DNA from: Nitzschia sp. pyKryTriq1
Lineage: Eukaryota; Bacillariophyta; Bacillariophyceae; Bacillariales; Bacillariaceae
Length of the DNA stretch: 64,000 nucleotides
Assembly (NCBI GenBank): GCA_956465555.1
Contig: OY101116.1
Location: forward strand, 3,100,001-3,164,000
Reading direction: 5' to 3'
A model generated the notes under the pieces. It ran no database searches and was not told the origin of the DNA. It was given only the letters and a program-made list of their open reading frames with translations. Below, piece after piece: positions 1 through 8,234 of the stretch. The position numbers were made by a program, and so were the translations under genes. The number at the start of each line of letters is the position of its first letter. The first letter of the stretch is position 1.

Positions 1-1062
1 TCTTGGCTGACGGGCTACCATGGCTTGGCATTGAATAGGTTTTCCTTGCGTCGACGAGAAATCATAGGTGGAGTAGGTGTCCCGTAATTTTCCAAGTTTG
101 GCACGCAGGCGCTTCCCGTGAAATGACACATGATTTTCGATGAAAGCAGCAATGAAGTGATAGGAATGATCGAAGCCCTTTCGCATATTGATGGTCACAT
201 TTTGTCCAACCTTCTTGGCAGCGTTGAAAAAAACGTCAGTGGTAAGCTGCTTCATCAAGAATTCATCATCGGTACCTTGATCAATCAGAATGTCATCGTA
301 TTCTGGAATAGAAGTGCCTCGCTCTAGCAGCAAACAGGTGGCATCGTGGGCCTGACCAGCCTCAACACTGCCTAGGTAAGCCTTGAAGGCCTTCTCACCC
401 CACGGAACCTTCGTTGGATTGCAGATCGGGGCAAAGGCGCTGACGGAGACCCAGCTCTCCGGGTCCTTCAAAGCGATTGTGAGTGCACCGTGACCTCCCA
501 TGGAACTTGATTTTGGTTTTGTTAGATACAAGGAGGAAGAAATGAGTACAGAAAGCGCACAGCAACATCACACATTCCAACATAAAAAGTTGACTCACTG
601 CCCCGAAATGGCTCTCAATCCAAACATTCCAATCTTGAACTCCTTCTCCAGCACAGCGGGGAGCTCTTCAGTGATATAGTCATACATATTATAACTTGTC
701 GAGTAGGGCTCCTCGGTAGCATTGACATAGAAGCCAGCACCGATCCCCAGATCGTACGAGTCCACATTCGGAACATCGTCGCCACGCGGAGATGTGTCCG
801 GCATGACTATTGCGATATCTTCTTTCTCGGCTTGATCAAAGGCACGGCTTCCAGCTTTGTTAGCAAAGTTAGTGTCGTCGCAAGTCAAACCACTCAGCCA
901 GAAGAGGACGGGTGTGGGCTCCTTCGAAGTAGCATGTCGACTTGGAAGAAAGAGACCAAAGATCATATCGGTTCCAGTCGATTTGGAAGAATGCTTCACT
1001 CGGTGGTAGAAACCACCATTTGGACCTCCGACCCGGGTCTTGGAAAGGATTTCAACGGGCAT
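1..1062 (-). CDS. S-formylglutathione hydrolase, apparently fused to class III alcohol dehydrogenase (3' partial)
   Basis: Exons are complement(<1..505, 599..1062), separated by a 93-base intron with donor GTGAGT. The splice rebuilds the nucleophile elbow GHSMGGHGAL, with its Ser as nucleophile. The remaining triad members are the Asp in DQGTDDEF and the His in GFDHSYHF. The family hydrolyses S-formylglutathione to formate and glutathione, the second step of glutathione-dependent formaldehyde detoxification. After the usual FGH end (near FIENHVSFHGKRL) the frame stays open through a linker. It then reads TQGKPIQCQAMVARQPR at the window edge, which resembles the N-terminus of class III ADH (plant form TQG..I.CKAAVAW). 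That enzyme makes the FGH substrate, so a bifunctional protein is inferred. FGH identity is firm; the fusion rests on about 17 residues. Start ATG is at 1062. Confidence 0.88.
506..598 (-). other. Intron of the FGH gene
   Basis: The donor GTGAGT follows GGGCA and the acceptor is ATCAAG. Removing it joins GGGCA to TTCC, giving Gly-His-Ser, the conserved catalytic motif, so the boundary is well supported. Confidence 0.85.
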
Positions 1063-1674
1063 GGTAGCCTAATCGATGCGGCAAAGATGATAGGTCTCTT
1101 GTTGACTTATGCGGCAACTAGATGAGGCCATGTGTATATGTGCAATCTCAGTCATCGCAGTCAGTCATATCTCATGGTCCATGGTCGATCGTCGATCGTC
1201 GAAGATCGCGAAGGGATCGTCGTTTTCCGTTTTCCGGGGACGTCTGTGCGTGCTACGGTATTTTAGCTACCGCGCCGCGAGCTGTACGGTGCCGGTACCG
1301 GTACTGTACCAGGTAGCTGGTCCTGGTACAGTACAGTACAAGTATTTGCTGGGTTGTAGAGACTACAGTACCTGGTACTACGGCACTCGTACCTCTACTA
1401 CTACCGGGTAGAGTACCGGTACCATACTACTTGTAGACCTTCTTTACGTATGTAGAATCAGTACCAGGATGGTGTTGCACCGCTGTTGCCTGTTGCAGGC
1501 CTCACTTTTAAGAGATGCATGCACCTGTTTGCACCCCTTGCAGCACATCAACCAAAATTTGCTCTCACGACTGCCTTTGTCTTGTTCATCACAAGATTCA
1601 TTTTACTAAACCCACTAGGATGGTGGCACAGGCGCCAACCAACCCTCAACTTTCTCGAACACTGTAGACCGATG
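1063..1674. other. Intergenic; GTAC palindrome cluster
   Basis: This is upstream DNA of the FGH gene. A dense set of overlapping GTAC palindromes (GCCGGTACCGGTAC, GGTACAGTACAGTAC) lies at about 1281-1437. No convincing coding sequence is seen. Short open frames here have no recognisable domain. Confidence 0.6.
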
Positions 1675-1750
1675 TGTCAATTGACTCTAATGTCAATCTA
1701 ATACAAAATAAATTGATGAGATTAAGAAGAGTGAGCTAGTTTATTTGAGA
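1675..1750. repeat. 76-base direct repeat, copy A
   Basis: It starts TGTCAATTGACTCTAATG and ends TTTATTTGAGA. By eye it is identical to 2023-2098. It could be a piece of a terminal repeat of the copia relic or a local duplication. The TG start fits an LTR end, but no full LTR pair can be defined. Confidence 0.85.
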
Positions 1751-2022
1751 GAGCGAATTGCATTTGCCACGGTAAGATGTCCACGTTCAACCGGGCCGTT
1801 CTGGTTAGAAGCGTCAGCACCAGTGGGACGGACATCGTATCCGAATTTAGCGAACAGTGCAAGCACTTGTGGGTTGCCATAGAGTTCACCACCTTGATCA
1901 AGATAGACGTATTTACCGTCGCAAGATGGTGAATGCTTTTCGAATACCGAGCAGATATCGTAGATGCCGGTGAAGCAAATTCGGTTCTGCAGAGCGAGGA
2001 ATAAACGTTGGGGTCGATAACC

Positions 2023-2098
2023 TGTCAATTGACTCTAATGTCAATCTAATACAAAATAAATTGATGAGATTAAGAAGAGTGAGCTAGTTTATTTGAGA
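2023..2098. repeat. 76-base direct repeat, copy B
   Basis: This is identical to 1675-1750. Downstream (about 2105-2185) the motif TGAGAAGCTT occurs three times in short succession, as is common in LTR-like regulatory DNA. Confidence 0.85.
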
Positions 2099-2245
2099 TG
2101 TATTTTGCGTCGGCATTTTGAGAAGCTTCGGTTTGGCAGTTTGAGAAGCTTTTGTTTGAATATTTAAAGTGAGAAGCTTTTGTTCGTGTTCGTGTTCGAG
2201 ATGGGTCGAGTGTGGTCGTGTGAGTCGTGAAAAGTCGTTTGACAC

Positions 2246-2703
2246 GATGATGTAGTAGATGGTAGAATCGTTCGCTGGCCTATGTCCCTAGTGGATTTCG
2301 ATTTGCATAGCAAAGTTGTCCTCTTTTAGGGAATACCCTTGGGTACATCTCCTTGCCTCGTTCTCATCAAGGTGTATAGGGATGGCGGGCGGGTTTTTAA
2401 AAGCTAACTAATCTAGAAATCCGAAGTTGCAATATCATCAGTCGTCGACTGAGGATGATCTTATTACAAACAACCTAGCAGAAGACCACATGGTCGACGT
2501 ATCAGGGACCAACGCGTACAACCAAGGCAAAGAGATGAGACTGGATTTCTAATTCAATGGCTGCCCGCAGTCCCTTCACACCTTGATAAGAACGAGGCAA
2601 GGAGATGTACCCAAGGGTATTCCCAAAAGAGGACAACTTTGCTACGCAAATCGAAATCGACTAGGGACATAGGCCAGCGAATTATACTACTATATCATTG
2701 GTC
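2246..2703. repeat. Large inverted repeat (foldback structure)
   Basis: The arm at 2271-2374 matches the reverse complement of 2578-2681, with about four differences in 104 bases. Weaker matching extends to about 2246-2392 and 2560-2703. The spacer is about 170-200 bases with no recognisable gene. It may be a foldback or MITE-like element, or two opposed pieces of the neighbouring retroelement. No clear target-site duplication is seen. Confidence 0.8.
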
Positions 2704-2881
2704 TACAGTGTCCGAGAGAGTTGAGGGTTAGTTTCGATTGAATTAAGTCGAACTTGTCGGACCGAAGAAAGAGGCGGAGTCGGTCTACTGAATGAACTGT
2801 ATCATATGTACTCGTGGTCAATATAGTCTAGAGTAGAGAGAGTTCGAGAGAGTCTACACTCATAGTACCGTAAAGGTTCCA

Positions 2882-4174
2882 TCACAACCATCGGCATTGG
2901 ATGCTCTCACCTGCCAACGAAGCCTCACCAACCGTCTTATCTATTAGCGCCTGGACATCCTTGGGAGGAAAACCGGCCTTCAATTCCAGTTTTCGTCCTT
3001 GACCATCCTTGGCTTCTTCATCAACAAATGAGTAGAGTAACTTGACAGAATCGGTCTGCAAAAAGCGTCGAACAGCTCGCCCTCCACTAGGAAGACGAAA
3101 TTGGATTCGGACTGCTCCCTCTGTACCTGCCGCTGGTTCCGCCGTCAGTGGTGGCAAGATATCGGTAGTGGAGGCTGCAGCCTGTTCCATACTGGCCGCT
3201 ATGGCCATTTGAATCTGTTCTTCCTCCGTCAAGCCAGCGAATTGATCGGAAGAACTTGACGAAGTTGCCGATTGACCATCCAATCTCAGCCCAGAACCAA
3301 CATCTTTCCATGGGTCGGTTGCACCATTGATTGCTGTGCTGCCCTTGCCCTGAACAAGATCCTCCTCTTTCCACCAGAACTGAGGTTTCCCCCGGCTCCT
3401 TTGTAGCTTAGATGTACACGGATCAGGCAATCCAAACGGGACACAAAAGACCGAATACCCCGAACTTTGAAATTCTTGGATCTCCGTGGCAAGCTTGAAG
3501 TGCGAAATAATTTGAGGCCTTTCCGCCATTGAGTTCAAATTCCAGAACCGTCCGTTGATCTTTCGAATCGCAAACCAATGAGCCTCCCGGTTACATATGA
3601 AACCATCCATATGCGTAACATCTCCTACACTGTCCAGGACACCTTCTTGTGCAATATTCGGTAAATCCAAGCCGTACTGCGTTTTCAAGGCGGCTCGCAA
3701 AACTTCGATAGAAAAGTTTCCCGAAGGATCCACGTTGCCTGAACCTTCTGCAATCCGACTTAGATAGTCTTTGGAGCTGTTTTATCAGCACAACAGGGGA
3801 GAAGGGATTGTTAGAAGATATGGAAGACAGCAATATTATCTGACCAACTATTTTGGCTCCTCATAAATGTAAACGTACTTCCTTCCTCCTTCGTTATTTT
3901 GAGCCATGACCGCCAGTTCCATTTCATCAAGCTGGTGCTGCAAACGATAAAAAAGAAGGCCAAGGTGAGCGACAATCTACTATTTTGGAATGCAGTTTGT
4001 TTGGAAGGCACCCGCCTGAAAACCTGCTTTGGTCCTGTCACTGCTTACCGCCAGGTTGGCCAGGGACTCGGGGGAAAACTCGCATGCTTGAACGAGATTG
4101 TTCAGAGCATGTTGACCACAAAGCATGGCCTCTTGGCGCTCATGATAGATCCAATATTCATGGGGGTCAGTCAT
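2882..4174 (-). CDS. Josephin-domain deubiquitinase with UIM and UBX domains (ataxin-3 family)
   Basis: Exons are complement(2882..3776, 3879..3937, 4049..4174), giving 359 aa with frames that fit at both joins. The Josephin domain (about residues 5-180) starts IYHERQEAMLCGQHALNNL, with the oxyanion Gln and catalytic Cys. It continues to FICNREAHWFAIRK (catalytic His) and FWNLNS (Asn). A ubiquitin-interacting motif LTEEEQIQMAIAASMEQ follows. The C-terminal about 85 residues form a UBX-type beta-grasp (VRIQFRLPSGGRAVRRFL...LLYSFVDEEA). The family trims ubiquitin chains; UBX domains bind p97/Cdc48, so a role in Cdc48-linked protein turnover is inferred. Human ataxin-3 has Josephin and UIMs but binds p97 through an Arg/Lys-rich motif rather than a UBX. 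Confidence 0.9.
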
Positions 4175-5080
4175 ATTGAATTGCTGTCAATCGAAGGCAA
4201 TTGAAATGAAGTACAGTACCAGGTGATGGAATAATTGGGACAAGTAATTATTTCAAGATGAAAGTTTGGAAGAACGTCAAAATCGAGGCAAAATTCAAAA
4301 TGAAAATGTCGAAGCAGTTCGTTGACTTTCGCGCGAGTAGAGACGAGTACGCGTTGACGTACGACGGACATACCTATCAAAAATTCAGTCCCATCAGTCG
4401 CCTTTACTCGAGACTGGAAAACAACGTAAACAAGAATTACATACCGGTAGTACGTATGTACAAGTACCACTGGGCCACCACCCACCACTGCAAACTTCTT
4501 TGCTCGTACACGTACACTACTCATGCCCGTCTTTTCTCAAGTAGAGGTAAAAAGTAGTTTCACTCTAGCAGCCAAACCTTTCGTTGACAATTTCCAAAGC
4601 CAGCAACGAGTGTTCTTCTTAGGTAGCATTTTCTTGTTGTGTAGTTGTGTACTGGTAGCTGTACTACTAAGTCTGCTTGACGTCTTGTTGTTCACACCAT
4701 GATGATGCACCCTCGCTTTCAAGTTCTTGATGCATTGATTGTTCATTGCTTCGTCGGATATAGTATGCCGACTTCCCATTGTTGGTAGTGGTGGACGATT
4801 CTTAAAATTGCAAGTGAGCTCTAGCTAGCTTCCGCCCCGGTTGTACTCGTAAGGAGAGCAACAAAGTCGGTCAGTTCTGCGAAGAAGATAACGATGGTAG
4901 CAGCAACATCTACTAAAAACTAACTACTGCTTTTTTTAGATGGTCCCTCTATTTGAGCAGTTATGATATCATGTAAGTGAATGCATAGTTAGTGAGGTGA
5001 AGTGAGGTGATGCGGTGCAGTGTGTGTGGTGCTGGCGACGCAGTAGAAATAGTCGTTTTTCGACCGCGGACAAAGTGCGA
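4175..5080. other. Intergenic, 906 bases
   Basis: This is upstream DNA of the Josephin gene and 3' DNA of the CRAL-TRIO gene, both on the minus strand. Scattered GTAC and CTAC words occur (for example near 4445-4520). No credible coding sequence or RNA gene was found. Confidence 0.5.
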
Positions 5081-6073
5081 TTAGGAATCAAAGGACTCGT
5101 TGAAAGGAATTCGTTCCAGGTATTCCATGGCGTCGAATTCTTTCTTTTTGTGACCACCGGTCAACATCCATGGTGCAGCTTGGTCTACTTGAATCAATTC
5201 CGAGAAGGAAGTTTCCCTTTGCCTATCGTTGCTGATAAACGTGATTTTCTTGCGGGTGTCCGTTCCGATGAAAGGCTTGAGGATGGACCAGAAGAAGAGA
5301 AAGCTTGTAGGCGTATTGAGCAGGTATACACGCTTCACACGACCAGGGTAGTTCTGGCGCAAACAGTTCATGAACTCGTGGCTGATAGACATGGGAGCTG
5401 CGTGTTTCGACTGGAACCCAGTGTAGTTGCCGATGACGGTGATGGCCTGTTCCACGCCGCCTGACTCGCGCTCGGTACAAGCAAGAGCCCTCTCGAAGTT
5501 GTAGAGACTCTCCTTTAGAAACCATTCGGCATCAAAGTCCTTGGTACGAGCTGCGTAGATAGTGTAGATGGCACGTCCACACTTGTCATAGCCACAGACG
5601 TAGACGCGGCCGGTGGACATGCGATCCTCCAGCTTCTCGCGGTAGACTGCATAGCGCTGGCGCGTCGCATCGTCTAGTTCAAGCTTATCCGCCTGGAAGC
5701 ATAATCTCAAGCCATCAAGGTCCGTCTCCTTTCGGAACTTGATGGCACTTTTGAACTTTTCCATCGCCACGCTGACGTTGCCCTTCTTGCTGGACAGGTG
5801 TCGCATTGCCATTTCCATGGCATAGTATTCCCGTTCTTCATTGAGCTCTTTCGGGTTCTGCCCCTTTGATGTCACACTGTTCCAGAGATACTTGTACGAT
5901 GATCGAGCAGCATGTTCCTTCTCCTCGTCGGTCAAGGCGTCCACCATTTGCTTGCACTGAATCTTGTATTCTGATTCTGGATCGCATTTCTGCTGCGATT
6001 TCCCCGTGGAGAACAACCCCCGGCGTTTGCTGGGAGAGCGGTAAGTATCAACGGCGACGCCCTGGCCTGTCAT
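5081..6073 (-). CDS. CRAL-TRIO (Sec14-like) lipid-binding protein
   Basis: Single exon, 330 aa, ATG at 6073. A helical N-terminal region (about 75-140) precedes the CRAL-TRIO pocket (about 150-300). Recognisable parts are RVYVCGYDKCGRAIYTIYA, the strand AITVIGNYTGFQ, the helix FMNCLRQNYPGRVKRVYLLNTP, and SILKPFIGTDTRKKITFIS. These match the Sec14 order: gate helix, PGR(V/L), N-P, then KI.F. Family members carry phosphatidylinositol, phosphatidylcholine or other lipids between membranes. There is no signal peptide and no transmembrane segment, so a cytosolic protein is likely. The ligand cannot be told. Confidence 0.88.
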   Translation of the reverse strand: MTGQGVAVDTYRSPSKRRGLFSTGKSQQKCDPESEYKIQCKQMVDALTDEEKEHAARSSYKYLWNSVTSKGQNPKELNEEREYYAMEMAMRHLSSKKGNVSVAMEKFKSAIKFRKETDLDGLRLCFQADKLELDDATRQRYAVYREKLEDRMSTGRVYVCGYDKCGRAIYTIYAARTKDFDAEWFLKESLYNFERALACTERESGGVEQAITVIGNYTGFQSKHAAPMSISHEFMNCLRQNYPGRVKRVYLLNTPTSFLFFWSILKPFIGTDTRKKITFISNDRQRETSFSELIQVDQAAPWMLTGGHKKKEFDAMEYLERIPFNESFDS

Positions 6074-6994
6074 GCTTGAATCTGAAGTAGTCTTTGAGGT
6101 ATATATTTTTCTTTTGTCGTCGATGAATGAACGAGACCAACAGCGAGATGATCTGGATAAAAAAGATGAGCAGAAGCTCTCAAAGCGGGTTCAGTTCTGC
6201 GGCGGAAGCATCAAGTCAGCAAGTCTTGCGGTTCCCGGGCGTTCGCTCTTGCGGTCTCGTCGCGTTGAAGTTGATCCCCTCCGCCGTCCTGCTCGCGATA
6301 CCGTGCAGTACGTACTCGCACAGTACAGTACCAGTACCTTGTGTACCGGGGGTGGTACGTGTACCGGTACGTGGTATATGATGTACGGTAGTTGCCGATG
6401 CGACCGTTGTCCTCATCGGCCGCCTCGACGTGGGTGACATGATGTTGTTGGTTGTGGGAGTTCTCGGAACGTATGCATGTACGTAGAGTTTGTACTAAGG
6501 CTTACACATCATGTCACAGACATAGGGGCATATTTAAAAGTCATTCACTCTTGTAAATCCGCTAAATGTCCGGTAAATGATCATTCAGTATTCTTCCGAT
6601 CTGAATATCCAAATTCCAACGGTTTAGTGACACTTAGACTAAATTCGTCAGAATGGAATTCGTAATCTGATCGTACCGCTGTACAGGTACCAGGTACTGG
6701 TACCGGTAAAGATGATGACTAAGTCGATTGGATGCGTACGTACGTCAGTCCGTCAGCGCGATATCTCGAATACCCAGACGGATCTGTGATCTGTTACTTC
6801 GTATCTTCTGTTTCATGTTCTCCTCGCTCCTCGTATTCGGATGTCGTATGATCCTCTTTCTCGTGCTTGCCTCTTTCTTCTCTCGGCATAGTCTATTTCT
6901 TCTCATCTACGTCTACTGGTAGACTATCTATCTATTTTTGAATCTTTGTACAGCAACAGGAGAAGAGGAGACAAGTGTACGTAGTCACTATTAC
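6074..6994. other. Divergent promoter region with GTAC palindromes
   Basis: This lies between the starts of the CRAL-TRIO (-) and TatD (+) genes. GTAC clusters sit at about 6301-6390 and 6671-6708 (GTACAGGTACCAGGTACTGG). The part 6477-6665 is free of them and AT-richer. No gene was recognised. Confidence 0.55.
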
Positions 6995-8131
6995 ATGGAA
7001 GAGTCGAATTTATCAAAGATTGGTGCCACTGCGAGTACCGGTACCGGTAGGAAAGGATGTCCTTGTTGTTCATTTGATCTCTTCCTTCCTCCCATCAGCT
7101 TGGCCCAGGAAAATATCGACGAGCCAATACACAATGATCCCGAAGGATCGTCATCCCATGAGGATGTCCCGATGAATCCTCGGCAGGCGCTGGAAATCCT
7201 TGTCGAAAAGCGGGATGGTGAAGATACAGCACCGATCTTTATCGTGGATACACATGGGCACGCGCAGTTGAACCGAGATCGAGATGAAACCTACGATATC
7301 GGTGATCACTTTGGGAAAGATGATAAAGTGACGTCCTTCAGAAAAGTACAACTGAAAGCAATCATTTGTGCGGTAGAACCAGCGGACTGGGAGGCGACCC
7401 TTCAACTGGCGGCAAAATCGTCCTTGTACTTGCCGGCTCTGGGAATACATCCTTGGTATCTCGGTGATGGCCTCCCTAGTGGATGGTTATCGCAACTTGA
7501 ACGTCTACTTTTAGAACATCCATCCGCCATTGTCGGCGAGATTGGCCTGTGCAAGATGGCACGATGGACCCGACAATATGCTCAAGGAAAAGCAGCAGCT
7601 TTTGAAATTCAACGAGAAGTTTTCCAGCAGCAGCTTCGACTAGCCTCTCGGCTACGTCGACCGGTATCGGTACATTGCGTCAATCAACACGGGGTGTTTG
7701 TCGCGGTCCTCCAAGAGCTCCTAAGTCAAAATAACGACGACGAGAAGGATCAACGACAGCTTTTGCCTCCTACCATTGCCATGCATTCATTCTCCGGCGC
7801 TTCCCATCACGCAAAAGAACTCTTGACCCTGGAGAAGCAGTTAAGATCAGCCAATTCAGATCCGCTCTTTTACTTTGGCTTTTCCCATACTGTCAACTAC
7901 GTCATGAACACTTCCGAAAAGTCGCGGCGAAAGGGCAGAGAGACAGTGTCCTCTATTCCATCGGATCGACTTCTTGTCGAATCCGATGTTCATTCAGCTC
8001 AAGACCTGCTCGGTGGGACGGCAGGAGCCATCGCATACGTCGCGTGGGCGCGGAACGAATCGATCTATCAAGTGGCCAATATCGCATCTCGAAATGGAAT
8101 GGCCTTTCTCGCTCCGGTTGGAAACTCATAA
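6995..8131 (+). CDS. TatD-family metal-dependent hydrolase
   Basis: 378 aa from the ATG at 6995. TatD-type TIM-barrel motifs appear in order: VDTHGHAQL (HxH metal pair), ALGIHPWYL, AIVGEIGL (bridging Glu), PVSVHCV, AMHSFSG and LLVESDVHS. TatD enzymes are Mg-dependent 3'-5' exonucleases or DNases linked to repair and DNA breakdown. The 5' end is uncertain. A GTACCGGTACCGGTA stretch lies inside the putative leader, and a good acceptor (pyrimidine run then CATCAG) ends at about 7098. The true start could therefore be an upstream exon or the in-frame ATG at 7172 (319 aa), just before the catalytic domain. Its 3' end is 103 bases from the convergent neighbour. Confidence 0.85.
   Translation: MEESNLSKIGATASTGTGRKGCPCCSFDLFLPPISLAQENIDEPIHNDPEGSSSHEDVPMNPRQALEILVEKRDGEDTAPIFIVDTHGHAQLNRDRDETYDIGDHFGKDDKVTSFRKVQLKAIICAVEPADWEATLQLAAKSSLYLPALGIHPWYLGDGLPSGWLSQLERLLLEHPSAIVGEIGLCKMARWTRQYAQGKAAAFEIQREVFQQQLRLASRLRRPVSVHCVNQHGVFVAVLQELLSQNNDDEKDQRQLLPPTIAMHSFSGASHHAKELLTLEKQLRSANSDPLFYFGFSHTVNYVMNTSEKSRRKGRETVSSIPSDRLLVESDVHSAQDLLGGTAGAIAYVAWARNESIYQVANIASRNGMAFLAPVGNS
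7034..7050. repeat. GTACCGGTACCGGTA inside a putative coding leader
   Basis: The same palindrome that fills intergenic DNA occurs here within the first 20 codons of the TatD frame, encoding Ser-Thr-Gly-Thr-Gly. It argues that this part may be untranslated. Confidence 0.5.
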
Positions 8132-8234
8132 GGAATAATCTTTCACATAATGACTCTTTAAAACATTATTCATTACCGCGGGTTTGCTGTCCCCCTCTGT
8201 GCGTTGGTGTCAAACGTTTTCCACGATGGCGACC

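Larger units (their letters stand above)
1675..2098 (-). mobile_element. Ty1/copia-type LTR retrotransposon relic (integrase-core fragment)
   Basis: A minus-strand stretch between about 1751 and 2022 encodes part of a retroviral-type integrase core of the Ty1/copia kind, the dominant retrotransposon class in diatoms. It is only a fragment: no capsid, protease or reverse transcriptase is seen nearby, so the element is a broken fossil. It lies between two identical 76-base direct repeats (1675-1750 and 2023-2098). Their identity suggests the arrangement is recent, although the fragment itself is much reduced. Confidence 0.75.

Noticed and set aside
1486-1701. 71-codon plus-strand frame
   Set aside because: No recognisable motif, and it runs into the direct repeat next to the retroelement relic.
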